A stretch of DNA of 43,822 bases from an uncultured Prevotella sp. (GTDB lineage Bacteria > Bacteroidota > Bacteroidia > Bacteroidales > Bacteroidaceae), in NCBI GenBank assembly GCA_900540885.1, contig UQHJ01000017.1, forward strand, positions 1-43,822. The letters run 5' to 3'. The notes beneath the pieces are model-generated. The model did no database searches and had not been told where the DNA came from. It was given only the letters and a program-made list of their open reading frames with translations. Positions 24,301 through 32,942 of the stretch are shown here, in pieces. Numbering within the stretch: position 1 is the stretch's first letter; every line of letters begins with the position of its first letter. The position numbers and the translations under genes are program-made.

Positions 24301-25631
24301 CCTAAACGGTGAAGTGTCGGCGCACGGTTGAGCAATACAGGGTGTCCCTTCATTACGTGTTCAAGGATATCCCAAATTACGGGTTCGCGGCGGTCAACAA
24401 TCTTCTTGGCACTCTTAACGGTCTTAACAATGCCACGCTCGATAAGCTTGCGAATGATAAATGGCTTGTAAAGTTCGGCTGCCATCAACTTAGGCAGACC
24501 GCACTCACCCATCTTCAATTCAGGACCAACGACAATTACCGAACGAGCTGAATAGTCAACACGCTTACCGAGCAAGTTCTGACGGAAACGACCTGCCTTA
24601 CCCTTCAATGAGTCAGAGAGTGACTTGAGAGGACGGTTGCTATCGCTCTTAACGGCCGACGACTTACGTGAGTTGTCGAAAAGGCTATCAACAGCCTCTT
24701 GCAACATACGCTTTTCGTTGCGGAGAATTACCTCAGGGGCCTTAATCTCGAGCAAACGCTTCAGACGATTGTTACGAATGAGAACACGACGATAGAGGTC
24801 ATTCAAGTCGGAAGTGGCGAAACGGCCACCATCCAATGGAACGAGGGGACGCAAATCGGGTGGAGTGACAGGGATTACCTTCATAATCATCCACTCGGGC
24901 TTATTGCGATCGCGACTTGCACGGAATGATTCTACTACCTGCAAGCGCTTCAAAGCCTCATTCTTACGCTGCATTGATGAGTCGGAGTTGGCACGGTCAC
25001 GCAACTCGTATGAAAGGCTATCGAGGTCGATGCGCTTCAAGAGGTCGTAAACGGCCTCGGCACCCATCTTAGCAATGAACTTATTAGGATCAGAATCGTC
25101 AAGATACTGATTGTCTTTAGGAAGGCGCTTTGTTAAGTCAATGTACTCGTCTTCAGTCAACAAATCATTAACGGCTACATCGTCGGCCAAAGGACCGGGC
25201 TGTATAACTACGTAACGTTCGTAATAGATGATTGAGTCGAGCTTCTTGGTAGGAATACCTAACAAATAGCCCATTTTATTGGGAAGAGAACGGAAGTACC
25301 AAATGTGAGCTACAGGCACAACCAACTGAATGTGGCCTGCACGCTCGCGACGTACCTTCTTCTCTGTAACTTCAACACCACAACGGTCGCAGACGATGCC
25401 TTTGTAACGAATGCGCTTGTACTTACCGCAGTGACACTCATAGTCCTTCGTCGGACCAAAAATGCGCTCGCAGAACAAGCCATCACGCTCAGGCTTATAG
25501 GTGCGGTAGTTGATGGTTTCGGGCTTCAACACCTCACCATACGAATTTGCCATAATCTCTTCAGGTGAAGCAAGACCAATGGTAATCTTCGTAAAGTTAC
25601 TCTTTATCTTATTATCTCTTTTAAATGCCAT
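21381..25631 (-). CDS. rpoC: RNA polymerase subunit beta-prime
   Basis: A 1416-residue subunit forming the clamp and the active centre of RNA polymerase, close in length to Bacteroides orthologues. The N-terminal zinc ribbon CHCGKYKRIRYKGIVCDRCG is at about residue 66, the catalytic loop NADFDGDQMAVH (three Asp for Mg) near 470, and the second zinc site (CESKHGVCMKCYGRNLAT) near 885. The bridge/trigger region (MRGLMAKPQKAGAEGAQIIE) is intact. It follows rpoB after a 140-base gap with an A/T-rich imperfect hairpin, and is the last gene of the operon before a strong terminator. Confidence 0.98.
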   Translation of the reverse strand: MAFKRDNKIKSNFTKITIGLASPEEIMANSYGEVLKPETINYRTYKPERDGLFCERIFGPTKDYECHCGKYKRIRYKGIVCDRCGVEVTEKKVRRERAGHIQLVVPVAHIWYFRSLPNKMGYLLGIPTKKLDSIIYYERYVVIQPGPLADDVAVNDLLTEDEYIDLTKRLPKDNQYLDDSDPNKFIAKMGAEAVYDLLKRIDLDSLSYELRDRANSDSSMQRKNEALKRLQVVESFRASRDRNKPEWMIMKVIPVTPPDLRPLVPLDGGRFATSDLNDLYRRVLIRNNRLKRLLEIKAPEVILRNEKRMLQEAVDSLFDNSRKSSAVKSDSNRPLKSLSDSLKGKAGRFRQNLLGKRVDYSARSVIVVGPELKMGECGLPKLMAAELYKPFIIRKLIERGIVKTVKSAKKIVDRREPVIWDILEHVMKGHPVLLNRAPTLHRLGIQAFQPKMIEGKAIQLHPLACTAFNADFDGDQMAVHLPLSNEAVLEAQMLMLQSHNILNPANGAPITVPSQDMVLGLYYITKLRPGSKGSGLTFYGPEEALIAFNEKRVDVHAPVKVLVDDIDENGAKIKHIVETSVGRIIVNGIIPDECGYINCVVAKKSLRDIISKVIKTVGMARACEFLDGIKNLGYRKAYEGGLSFNLGDIIIPDEKADIVKRGNEEVEQITMNYNMGFITDNERYNQVIDTWTHVNTDIKKTLMKQMTEADQGFNAVFMMLDSGARGSADQIAQLAGMRGLMAKPQKAGAEGAQIIENPILSNFKEGMSVLEYFISTHGARKGLADTALKTADAGYLTRRLVDVSHDVIINEEDCGTLRGLVCTALKDGDEVISSLSERILGRVSVHDIIHPTTGKLIVAAGEEITEPIAAEIEASPIESVEIRSVLTCESKHGVCMKCYGRNLATSRMVQKGEAVGVIAAQSIGEPGTQLTLRTFHAGGIASNAAANATIKAKSDCRVEFDELRTVETHDDEGNACKVVVSRLAEVRFVDENTGIVLSNQNVPYGSMLFVEEGQHVDKDTVIAKWDPFNAVIVTENAGKVQFENVTEGISYRVEEDEATGLRERIVIESKDKTHVPNCHILDEKGEIIRTYSFPINGHIVVEDGQELKAGDILVKIPRVVGKAGDITGGLPRVTELFEARNPSNPAVVSEIDGEITMGNVKRGHREIIVTPKFGEVKKYLVPLSKQILVQENDFVRAGTPLSDGSITPGDILAIKGPTAVQEYIVNEVQDVYRLQGVKINDKHFEVIVRQMMRKVQINEPGDTRFLEQQIVDKLDFAEENDRIWGKKVVVDAGDSETMKKGMIVTARKLRDENSQLKRRDLKLVKVRDAMAATSTQILQGITRAALQTKSFMSSASFQETTKVLNEAAISGKTDYLEGMKENVICGHLIPAGTGLREFSKIVVADKDEYEDELTGK

Positions 25632-25639
25632 TTTTGTAG

Positions 25640-25765
25640 GATTGATTGAGAGTGGAAAGTTGAAAGCGGGAGTTTAATAAGTTTATTAAGTTTAATGCGA
25701 TTAAGTTTTGATATAATTCATAAGCTTATTAAACCCATAAGCTTATTAAACTTATTAAACATTCC
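25640..25765 (-). repeat. A/T-rich imperfect hairpin between rpoB and rpoC
   Basis: The gap contains several GTTTAATAAG / CTTATTAAAC units: two in one direction near 25672-25695 and three in the other near 25723-25760, so a long imperfect stem can form in the mRNA. A related arrangement occurs between rplL and rpoB (29610-29730). No U run of terminator type follows. Confidence 0.5.
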
Positions 25766-25771
25766 CTCCTA

Positions 25772-28700
25772 TTAGTCGAGCGTGATGCTCAAGCCCAAGC
25801 CGCGCAATTCGTGAAGCAATACGTTGAGTGACTCAGGAATACCTGGTGTTGGCATGGGGTCACCCTTAACGATAGCTTCGTATGCCTTAGCACGACCCGT
25901 AACATCGTCTGACTTAATGGTAAGAATCTCTTGAAGTACGTGTGACGCACCGAAGGCCTCGATGGCCCAAACTTCCATTTCACCAAAACGCTGACCACCA
26001 AATTGTGCTTTACCACCAAGAGGTTGTTGCGTGATGAGCGAGTACGGACCGATTGAACGAGCGTGCATCTTGTCTTCTACCATGTGACCGAGCTTCAACA
26101 TGTAGGTTACACCCACTGTTGCCTTCTGGTCAAAGGCTTCACCCGTAGCACCATCGTACAACTGCGTTGAGCAGTAACGGGGCAAGCCAGCCTTGTCTGT
26201 CCATTCGCAAAGGTCTTCCAACTTAGCACCATCGAAGATAGGCGTAGCAAACTTAACACCTAACTTGCGACCTGCAGCACCTAACACGGCCTCGAATATC
26301 TGACCGATGTTCATACGTGAAGGCACACCCAACGGATTCAATACGATGTCGACAGGAGTACCATCGGCAAGGAACGGCATATCTTCTTGGCGTACTACCT
26401 TTGACACAATACCCTTGTTACCGTGGCGACCGGCCATCTTATCACCGACACCAATCTTACGCTTCTTGGCAATGTAGACCTTAGCCTGCTGAATGATGCC
26501 TGAAGGAAGGTCGTCACCAATGGTGATAGCAAACTTCTTACGCTTCAAAACAGCGTCTAATTGGTTGTACTTCTTCAAGTAGTTGATTACCAACTGACGA
26601 ATCAACTTGTTAGCGTGCTCGTCGTCTGTCCAATCGTGCAACTCTACTGAAGTGTAGTCTAACGCGCTAAGTACTACTTCGTTAAACTTCGTACCCTTAG
26701 CAATTACCTCAGAACCGATGTTGTCTTTCACACCCATTGACTCCTTGTCGCTGATGAGTGAGAGCAACTTATTAATCATTACTTCCTTCAAGTCGTTAAC
26801 GTCCTTCTGGAAGTCGTCATCTAACTTCTGAAGTTTGAGCTTGTCTGCTGTCTTCTCAGAACGAGTCTTTTGTACACGAGCAAAGAGGCGCTTGTTGATA
26901 ACCACACCTGCCAATGAAGGATTTGCCTTCAATGAAGCGTCCTTCACATCGCCAGCCTTGTCACCAAAGATAGCACGGAGCAACTTCTCTTCAGGAGTGG
27001 GGTCGCTTTCACCCTTCGGCGTAATCTTACCAATCAAGATATCGCCTGGAGCAACACGCGCACCAATACGAATGATACCGGTATCGTCCAAGTCCTTCGT
27101 AGCGTCCTCGCTTACGTTAGGAATATCGTTGGTAAACTCTTCCATACCACGCTTCGTCTCACGTACCTCGAGTGAATACTCGTCAACGTGAACAGAAGTG
27201 AGCACATCGTCACGAACCATGCGTTCGTTCAATACAATGGCATCCTCGTAGTTGTAACCCTTCCAAGGCATGTAAGCTACCAAGAGGTTACGACCGAGTG
27301 CTAACTCTCCATTTTCAGTGGCATAACCTTCAGTAAGAATATCGCCCTTGTGAACGCGCTGACCCTTGTCACAAATTGGACGAAGGTCAATGGTCATATT
27401 TTGGTTGGTACGACGGAACTTAGGTATGTCGTACTCCTTAACGTTTGAGTCGAAGCTTACAAATTCTTCGTCTTCCGAACGGTCGTAAGCAATGCGAATG
27501 GTCTTAGCGTCAACATATTCGATCACGCCTTCACCCTCTGCAGTAATCATGGTGCGAGAGTCCTCACACACTTGCTTTTCAATACCCGTACCAACAATAG
27601 GAGCTTCACTGCGAATCAAAGGAACTGCCTGACGCATCATGTTAGATCCCATCAATGCACGGTGAGCATCATCGTGTTCCAAGAACGGAATCAAAGAGGC
27701 AGCGATTGAAGCAATCTGCTGAGGAGATACGTCCATCAATTCAACCTCTGAAGGCGGAACTACAGGATAATCAGCATCTTGACGACACTTAACTTTGTCG
27801 CGAATGAATGAACCGTCATCGTTCAAGGGGGCATTACCCTGGCCAATTATCTTGCCTTCCTCCTCTTCTGCTGAGAGATAAACAATGTCATCATTATTCA
27901 TGTCAACCATTGAGTTCTCTACCTTACGATAGGGAGTTTCGATGAAGCCAAGGTCATCAATCTTTGCGTAAACGCAGAGTGAAGAAATCAAACCAATGTT
28001 CGGGCCTTCAGGTGACTCAATCGGACAAAGACGACCATAGTGCGTATAGTGTACGTCACGCACCTCGAAACCAGCACGTTCACGTGACAAACCGCCAGGA
28101 CCAAGGGCTGAAAGACGACGCTTGCACGTTACCTCAGCCAAGGGGTTTGTTTGGTCCATGAACTGTGACAAGGCATTCGTACCAAAGAATGAATTGATTA
28201 CGCTTGAAATAGTCTTAGCATTAATCAAGTCAGTCGGAGTGAATACTTCATTGTCACGAACGTTCATGCGCTCACGAATGGTGCGGCTCATACGTGCCAA
28301 ACCAATAGCAAATTGGTTAGAAAGTTGCTCACCAACGGTGCGTACACGACGGTTGCTCAAGTGGTCAATATCATCAACCGTAGCCTTAGAGTTGATCAAC
28401 TCAACTAAGTACTTGATAATCTCGATGATGTCCTCACGTGTCAATACACGAACGTCCATATCCGTATTCAAGCGCAACTTCTTATTGATACGATAACGAC
28501 CAACCTCGCCCAAATCATAACGCTTCTCAGAGAAGAAAAGGTTGTTGATAACTTCACGTGCAGAAGCATCATCAGCAGGGTCAGCATTACGCAATTGGCG
28601 ATAGATATAGTTGACAGCCTCTTGCTCAGTATTGGCCGTATCCTTCTGTAAGGTGTTGAAGATGATAGAGTAATCAGTAGAAGAAGGCTCTTCTGAGAGA

Positions 28701-29584
28701 ACGAGAATAGTCTGTTCACCTGAGTCGAGAATGCGATCAGCAATCTCAGGAGTAATCTCAGTCAAACGCTCGCAAACTACCTCAACACGGCTACGTGTAT
28801 AAACTTCGCCCGTGTCAGGGTCAACAGAGTCCTCAAAGCTTGTTGAAAGCACACGACCTGCTAACTTGCGACCAACCAACTTCTTCAAGTTAGTCTTATT
28901 CACCTTTACCTCTTCAGCTGAAATAAAGTTCTGAAGAATTTCCTTATCGCTTTCAAAACCAATGGCACGTAAAAGAGTCGTAACAGGCAACTTCTTCTTA
29001 CGGTCAATGTAGGCGTACATCACATTGTTGATGTCGGTAGCGAACTCAATCCAAGAACCCTTAAAGGGGATAATACGAGCTGAATAAAGCTGCGTACCAT
29101 TGGCATGCACACTCGAACCAAAGAATACACCTGGCGAACGGTGCAACTGAGAAACGACTACGCGCTCAGCACCATTAATAATAAAGGTGCCATTGTCAGA
29201 CATGTAAGGAATAGCGCCCAAAAAGACGTCCTGAACCACCGTATCAAAGTCCTCATGATCGGGGTCAGTACAATAAAGCTTTAATTTGGCCTTCAAAGGC
29301 ACACTATAAGTAAGTCCGCGCTCCAGACACTCCTTAATGCTATAACGAGGCTCATCAATGTAATAGTCAATAAACTCCAATACAAAGTTGTTGCGTGTAT
29401 CAGCAATAGGGAAATTTTCAGCAAAAACTTTGTACAAGCCATCGTTCTTACGCAATTCACTTGGCGTGTCGAGCTGCAAGAAATCTTTGAAAGACTTTAA
29501 CTGAACGTCCAAGAAATCGGGATAAGGCATCGGATTTTTTACAGACGCAAAGTTAACACGATTATTAATTACGGTGGAAGACAT
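25772..29584 (-). CDS. rpoB: RNA polymerase subunit beta
   Basis: A 1270-residue catalytic subunit, the standard length for the phylum. The rifampicin-binding region is clear: LSQFMDQTNPLAEVTCKRRL then SALGPGGLSRERAGFEVRDV. The residue equivalent to E. coli His526 is Cys487 (codon TGC, plus-strand 28124-28126), while the positions equivalent to Asp516 and Ser531 are unchanged. The C-terminus has GDKMAGRHGNKGIVSKVV and the conserved FGGQRFGEMEVWAIEAFGA. The gene is preceded by a possible attenuator after rplL and followed by rpoC. Whether Cys487 is natural to the lineage or a resistance change cannot be told from one sequence. Confidence 0.98.
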   Translation of the reverse strand: MSSTVINNRVNFASVKNPMPYPDFLDVQLKSFKDFLQLDTPSELRKNDGLYKVFAENFPIADTRNNFVLEFIDYYIDEPRYSIKECLERGLTYSVPLKAKLKLYCTDPDHEDFDTVVQDVFLGAIPYMSDNGTFIINGAERVVVSQLHRSPGVFFGSSVHANGTQLYSARIIPFKGSWIEFATDINNVMYAYIDRKKKLPVTTLLRAIGFESDKEILQNFISAEEVKVNKTNLKKLVGRKLAGRVLSTSFEDSVDPDTGEVYTRSRVEVVCERLTEITPEIADRILDSGEQTILVLSEEPSSTDYSIIFNTLQKDTANTEQEAVNYIYRQLRNADPADDASAREVINNLFFSEKRYDLGEVGRYRINKKLRLNTDMDVRVLTREDIIEIIKYLVELINSKATVDDIDHLSNRRVRTVGEQLSNQFAIGLARMSRTIRERMNVRDNEVFTPTDLINAKTISSVINSFFGTNALSQFMDQTNPLAEVTCKRRLSALGPGGLSRERAGFEVRDVHYTHYGRLCPIESPEGPNIGLISSLCVYAKIDDLGFIETPYRKVENSMVDMNNDDIVYLSAEEEEGKIIGQGNAPLNDDGSFIRDKVKCRQDADYPVVPPSEVELMDVSPQQIASIAASLIPFLEHDDAHRALMGSNMMRQAVPLIRSEAPIVGTGIEKQVCEDSRTMITAEGEGVIEYVDAKTIRIAYDRSEDEEFVSFDSNVKEYDIPKFRRTNQNMTIDLRPICDKGQRVHKGDILTEGYATENGELALGRNLLVAYMPWKGYNYEDAIVLNERMVRDDVLTSVHVDEYSLEVRETKRGMEEFTNDIPNVSEDATKDLDDTGIIRIGARVAPGDILIGKITPKGESDPTPEEKLLRAIFGDKAGDVKDASLKANPSLAGVVINKRLFARVQKTRSEKTADKLKLQKLDDDFQKDVNDLKEVMINKLLSLISDKESMGVKDNIGSEVIAKGTKFNEVVLSALDYTSVELHDWTDDEHANKLIRQLVINYLKKYNQLDAVLKRKKFAITIGDDLPSGIIQQAKVYIAKKRKIGVGDKMAGRHGNKGIVSKVVRQEDMPFLADGTPVDIVLNPLGVPSRMNIGQIFEAVLGAAGRKLGVKFATPIFDGAKLEDLCEWTDKAGLPRYCSTQLYDGATGEAFDQKATVGVTYMLKLGHMVEDKMHARSIGPYSLITQQPLGGKAQFGGQRFGEMEVWAIEAFGASHVLQEILTIKSDDVTGRAKAYEAIVKGDPMPTPGIPESLNVLLHELRGLGLSITLD

Positions 29585-29759
29585 TCGTCAATTGTGTTGA
29601 GATGAAAGAATAAGTGTTTAAAAGTTTAAGAGTTTATGAGTTTAAAAGTTATACCAAGAGCGGAGCAAAAAATAAGAAAAAGAGAAAGCTCAAACGCCCG
29701 AAAGCTCATAAACTAATAAACCAATAAACTGAGAGTTGTGCTATGAAATGTATAGACAC

Positions 29760-29797
29760 AAAAAGGTTATGAACCCTCTACCAGAAGATTCATAACC
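29760..29797 (-). terminator. Attenuator-like terminator between rplL and rpoB
   Basis: On the minus strand GGTTATGAA and TTCATAACC form a perfect 9-bp stem (29765-29797) with a 15-base loop, followed by five U and then GUG. It lies 25 bases after the rplL stop. In E. coli a partial terminator at the same place sets rpoBC expression below that of the ribosomal proteins. Confidence 0.7.
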
Positions 29798-29822
29798 ATA
29801 ACCCTTAGAAGGGAATACCTTA

Positions 29823-30197
29823 TTAAGCGAGTTCAACTTCAGCACCAGCCTCTTCGAGAGCCTTCTTGAGTGCTTCAGCCTCTTCCTTAGCAACGCCTTC
29901 CTTAACCTTAGAAGGAGCACCATCAACGAGGTCCTTAGCTTCCTTCAAGCCGAGACCGCAGTGTTCCTTAACGGCCTTAACAACTTGGAGCTTAGCAGCA
30001 CCTGCGCTCTTGAGAACAACGTCGAAAGAAGTCTTCTCTTCAGCAGCAGCACCACCAGCTGCGGGACCGGCAGCAACAGCAACAGCTGCAGCAGCGGGTT
30101 CAATTCCATACTCGTCCTTCAGGATAGTTGCCAACTCGTTTACTTCCTTCACTGTCAAATTTACCAATTCTTCAGCGATAGCTTTGATATCTGCCAT
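29823..30197 (-). CDS. rplL: Ribosomal protein bL12
   Basis: The 124-residue stalk protein of the large subunit, which recruits translation factors to the ribosome. The N-terminal dimerisation part (AIAEELVNLTVKEVNELATI) is joined by an Ala/Gly-rich hinge (about residues 36-52) to the C-terminal domain (KTSFDVVLKSAGAAKLQVVK, then EHCGLGLKEAKDLVDGAPS). Length and all motifs are typical. It lies 81 bases after rplJ and before the attenuator-like hairpin. Strong codon bias fits high expression. Confidence 0.98.
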   Translation of the reverse strand: MADIKAIAEELVNLTVKEVNELATILKDEYGIEPAAAAVAVAAGPAAGGAAAEEKTSFDVVLKSAGAAKLQVVKAVKEHCGLGLKEAKDLVDGAPSKVKEGVAKEEAEALKKALEEAGAEVELA

Positions 30198-30278
30198 TTT
30201 CTTAAATGTATTTTTTTGTTTATTTTCTGATTATTTGGGGTTACCCAGCCAAGATTAAATTAGTATTATGCTGGGATT

Positions 30279-30797
30279 TTATTCAGGGCGTTCGCCCAAA
30301 GTCTTAAGCACACCGTGGATAGTCTGACCTGCACCAGAGAGTGCAGAGATGACGTTCTTTGCAGGTGACTGCAACAAAGCAATAACCTCGGCGATAACCT
30401 CGTTCTTGCTCTTGATAGCGCAGAGAGTTTCGAGTTGATCTGCACCAACGTAGAAACCTTCTTCAGCGTAAGCACCCTTCAAACCAGGAATGCCATCCTT
30501 GCCAACTTCTTTGAGAAGCTTAGCAGGAACGTTAGCAGTCTCGCAGAAGAATACTGCAGTAGTGCCTTTCAAGCAATCATAAAGTGCAGAGAAATCTACA
30601 TCAGATGCTTCAAAAGCCTTGTGCAAAAGTGTGTTCTTAACAACTACCATCTTGACGCCAGCACCGAATGCCTTACGACGGAGAGCTGAAGTAGCTTCAG
30701 CGTTCATACCCGTTACATCAACAAGATAGAAGTGTGCATATTCCTTAAGTTGTTCACCGAGTTTCTCGATGATAATAGCTTTATCTTCCTTCTTCAT
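30279..30797 (-). CDS. rplJ: Ribosomal protein uL10
   Basis: A 172-residue protein that anchors bL12 dimers on the ribosome. The family pattern is visible in KKEDKAIIIEKLGEQLKEYA, HFYLVDVTGMNAEATSALRR and MVVVKNTLLHKAFE, and the C-terminal helix region that binds bL12 follows residue about 135. It lies 14 bases after rplA. In other bacteria the L10-L12 complex represses its own message; no such leader could be recognised here. Confidence 0.98.
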   Translation of the reverse strand: MKKEDKAIIIEKLGEQLKEYAHFYLVDVTGMNAEATSALRRKAFGAGVKMVVVKNTLLHKAFEASDVDFSALYDCLKGTTAVFFCETANVPAKLLKEVGKDGIPGLKGAYAEEGFYVGADQLETLCAIKSKNEVIAEVIALLQSPAKNVISALSGAGQTIHGVLKTLGERPE

Positions 30798-30811
30798 GAT
30801 TGTAATTCAGT

Positions 30812-31510
30812 TTAGTTTTCTTCTACAGACTTGGGATCAATCTTGATACCCTTACTCATGGTAGATGAAAGATAAATACTCTTAATATAAGTACCCTTAG
30901 CACTTGCGGGCTTCAACTTAATGATGGTAGCCATAAACTCCTTGGCATTACCGAAAATCTGTTCGGGAGAGAAAGAAGCCTTACCGATTGAAGTGTGAAC
31001 GATACCGCTCTTATCAACCTTAAAGTCAATCTTACCCTGCTTAACCTCGCGGATAGCCTTGGCAACATCCATCGTTACAGTACCACTCTTGGGGTTAGGC
31101 ATCAAGCCACGAGGACCGAGCACACGACCCAGGGCACCAATTTTACCCATGATGGCAGGCATAGTGATGATAACATCAATATCAGTCCAACCACCCTTAA
31201 TCTTCTCGATATACTCATCGAGACCTACGTAGTCAGCGCCAGCTTCTTTTGCAGCAGCTTCGGCATCAGGCGTACAGAGGCAGAGTACACGTACAGTCTT
31301 ACCAGTACCGTTCGGAAGTGAAACAACACCACGAACCATTTGGTTAGCCTTACGAGGGTCTACACCTAAACGTACGTCAATATCGATTGAAGCATCAAAC
31401 TTGGTAGTAGTAATTTCCTTTACCAGAGATGCGGCTTCTTTCAATGTATATGCCTTCCCTGCTTCAACTTTGTCAGCGACTAACTTCTGATTTTTTGTCA
31501 GTTTACTCAT
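30812..31510 (-). CDS. rplA: Ribosomal protein uL1
   Basis: A 232-residue protein of the L1 stalk, which helps release deacylated tRNA. Typical segments are KLTKNQKLVADKVEAGKAYT, the signature MGKIGALGRVLGPRGLMPNP followed by KSGTV, and the C-terminus PASAKGTYIKSIYLSSTMSK. It lies 20 bases after rplK and probably represses the rplK-rplA message by binding it, as known elsewhere; the binding site was not identified. Confidence 0.98.
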   Translation of the reverse strand: MSKLTKNQKLVADKVEAGKAYTLKEAASLVKEITTTKFDASIDIDVRLGVDPRKANQMVRGVVSLPNGTGKTVRVLCLCTPDAEAAAKEAGADYVGLDEYIEKIKGGWTDIDVIITMPAIMGKIGALGRVLGPRGLMPNPKSGTVTMDVAKAIREVKQGKIDFKVDKSGIVHTSIGKASFSPEQIFGNAKEFMATIIKLKPASAKGTYIKSIYLSSTMSKGIKIDPKSVEEN

Positions 31511-31530
31511 TGTTCAAATTGAAGTTTAAA

Positions 31531-31971
31531 TTATTCACCAGGGAAGTCACCCTTTACTGTGATACCCATGCTGCGGGCAGTACCAGCTACCATACGCATT
31601 GCACTTTCAACTGTGAAGCAGTTTAAGTCGGGCATCTTGTCTTCTGCGATTGCCTTAACCTGATCCCAAGTTATCTCAGCGATCTTGGTACGGTTAGGAG
31701 CAGCAGAACCGCTCTTCTTCTTGGCTGCTTCCAGCAATTGAATTGCTACAGGAGGAGTCTTTACTACGAAAGAGAAAGACTTGTCATTAAAGTAAGTAAT
31801 GACAACAGGTAATACCTTACCAGCCTTGTCCTGAGTTCTGGCGTTGAACTGCTTGCAGAAATCCATGATGTTGATACCCTTAGAACCTAAAGCAGGACCT
31901 ACGGGAGGTGATGGATTTGCAGCGCCGCCCTTAATCTGTAATTTGATTAATCCAGCAACTTCTTTAGCCAT
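31531..31971 (-). CDS. rplK: Ribosomal protein uL11
   Basis: A 146-residue protein at the base of the factor-binding stalk. It starts MAKEVAGLIKLQIKGGAANP with the conserved PSPPVGPALGSKGINIMDFC, and ends in a C-terminal rRNA-binding domain with GTARSMGITVKG. The proline-rich region where thiostrepton-type drugs act is normal. It follows nusG by 75 bases. Confidence 0.98.
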   Translation of the reverse strand: MAKEVAGLIKLQIKGGAANPSPPVGPALGSKGINIMDFCKQFNARTQDKAGKVLPVVITYFNDKSFSFVVKTPPVAIQLLEAAKKKSGSAAPNRTKIAEITWDQVKAIAEDKMPDLNCFTVESAMRMVAGTARSMGITVKGDFPGE

Positions 31972-32046
31972 TGTTGTTTATTAAAATATTAAAATGTGAC
32001 GATGAATAATGTGCGATACAGTACACGTAACATTGACCGTACGCTC

Positions 32047-32589
32047 TTATTCCTTTTCTACCTGCATAAAACCAAGGTCGAGGCCCGTACTGCGACCGAA
32101 CACCTTAACGATGACAGTCACCTTTCGCTTCTCTTCGTCGATCTTTTCAATCACACCAGAGAAACCACTAAACGGTCCATCAGTAACCTTAACGTTCTCG
32201 CCTACGATGTAAGGAATTTCGATTTCCTGAGGTTCATTCTCAAGCTCGTCAACCTTACCGAGGATACGGTTCACCTCGCTCTCACGAAGGGGAGTGGGGT
32301 TATCCATTCCACCGAGGAAACCCAACACATTAGGTGTGTTGCGCAACTCGTGAACGGTTTCACCAACTAGTCTAGCCTCAACAAGAACATAGCCGGGAAG
32401 ATAGAGACGTTCCTTGATAACTTGTTTGCTACCACGGAGTGCTTTCACCTTCTCGGTTGGAATGAGTACTTGCGAAACATGGCCACCGAGGCGGCCATTC
32501 TTAATTTCAGCATCAATGTACTCTTTAACCTTCATTTCTTTTCCGCTTACAGCACGCAAAACGTACCATGCCATTTCTGCTTGTGCCAT
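32047..32589 (-). CDS. nusG: Transcription antitermination factor NusG
   Basis: A 180-residue elongation factor that binds RNA polymerase and couples it to ribosomes or Rho. The NGN domain (AWYVLRAVSGKEMKVKEYID through FLGGMDNPTPL) is followed by a KOW domain at the end (GENVKVTDGPFSGFSGVIEK). The usual order secE-nusG-rplK is kept, with only 6 bases between secE and nusG. Confidence 0.97.
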   Translation of the reverse strand: MAQAEMAWYVLRAVSGKEMKVKEYIDAEIKNGRLGGHVSQVLIPTEKVKALRGSKQVIKERLYLPGYVLVEARLVGETVHELRNTPNVLGFLGGMDNPTPLRESEVNRILGKVDELENEPQEIEIPYIVGENVKVTDGPFSGFSGVIEKIDEEKRKVTVIVKVFGRSTGLDLGFMQVEKE

Positions 32590-32595
32590 ATCAAC

Positions 32596-32790
32596 TTAAA
32601 TTTGAGGGTAAATAAGTTGCATGATTGACTCAAATACCGTATCCATGAGATACACCACGAGTGCTATGATGATGGAAGCTGTTAACACAACAATCGCGCT
32701 GTGAGTCAACTCCTTTCTCGTAGGCCACGTGGTCTTATGAGATAATTCGTCGTATGAATCTTTGCAATATGCAATTACTTTCTGGAACAT
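32596..32790 (-). CDS. secE: Preprotein translocase subunit SecE
   Basis: A 64-residue subunit of the SecYEG channel in the inner membrane. The amphipathic stretch CKDSYDELSHKTTWPTRKEL carries the WPTRKE signature, and one membrane helix follows (AIVVLTASIIIALVVYLMD). The frame is open 15 codons further upstream, but that extension would run to within about 15 bases of the tRNA-Trp; MFQKVIAY at 32790 is the family start. It lies between the tRNA-Trp and nusG, the usual place. Confidence 0.95.
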   Translation of the reverse strand: MFQKVIAYCKDSYDELSHKTTWPTRKELTHSAIVVLTASIIIALVVYLMDTVFESIMQLIYPQI

Positions 32791-32805
32791 ATATGTATCT
32801 ATTAG

Positions 32806-32878
32806 CACGGGAAGAGAGGCTCGAACTCCCGACACCTGGTTTTGGAGACCAGTGCTCTACCAACTGAGCTATTCCCGT
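32806..32878 (-). tRNA. tRNA-Trp (CCA)
   Basis: A 73-base cloverleaf: acceptor ACGGGAA / TTCCCGT, anticodon loop TCTCCAAAA with CCA, T arm with GTTCGAGC. It sits between tuf and secE, a conserved position. Confidence 0.95.
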
Positions 32879-32886
32879 TTAATAGG

Positions 32887-32910
32887 GCTCGCCTCAAGAT
32901 AGAGGCAAGC
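32887..32910 (-). other. Hairpin between tuf and tRNA-Trp
   Basis: GCTTGCCTC and GAGGCGAGC pair at 8 of 9 positions around a 6-base loop on the minus strand. There is no U run, so an RNA processing or stabilising site is more likely than a terminator. Confidence 0.45.
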
Positions 32911-32942
32911 ACCTATATTGTTTTATCGGTTAATCCCGCGTA

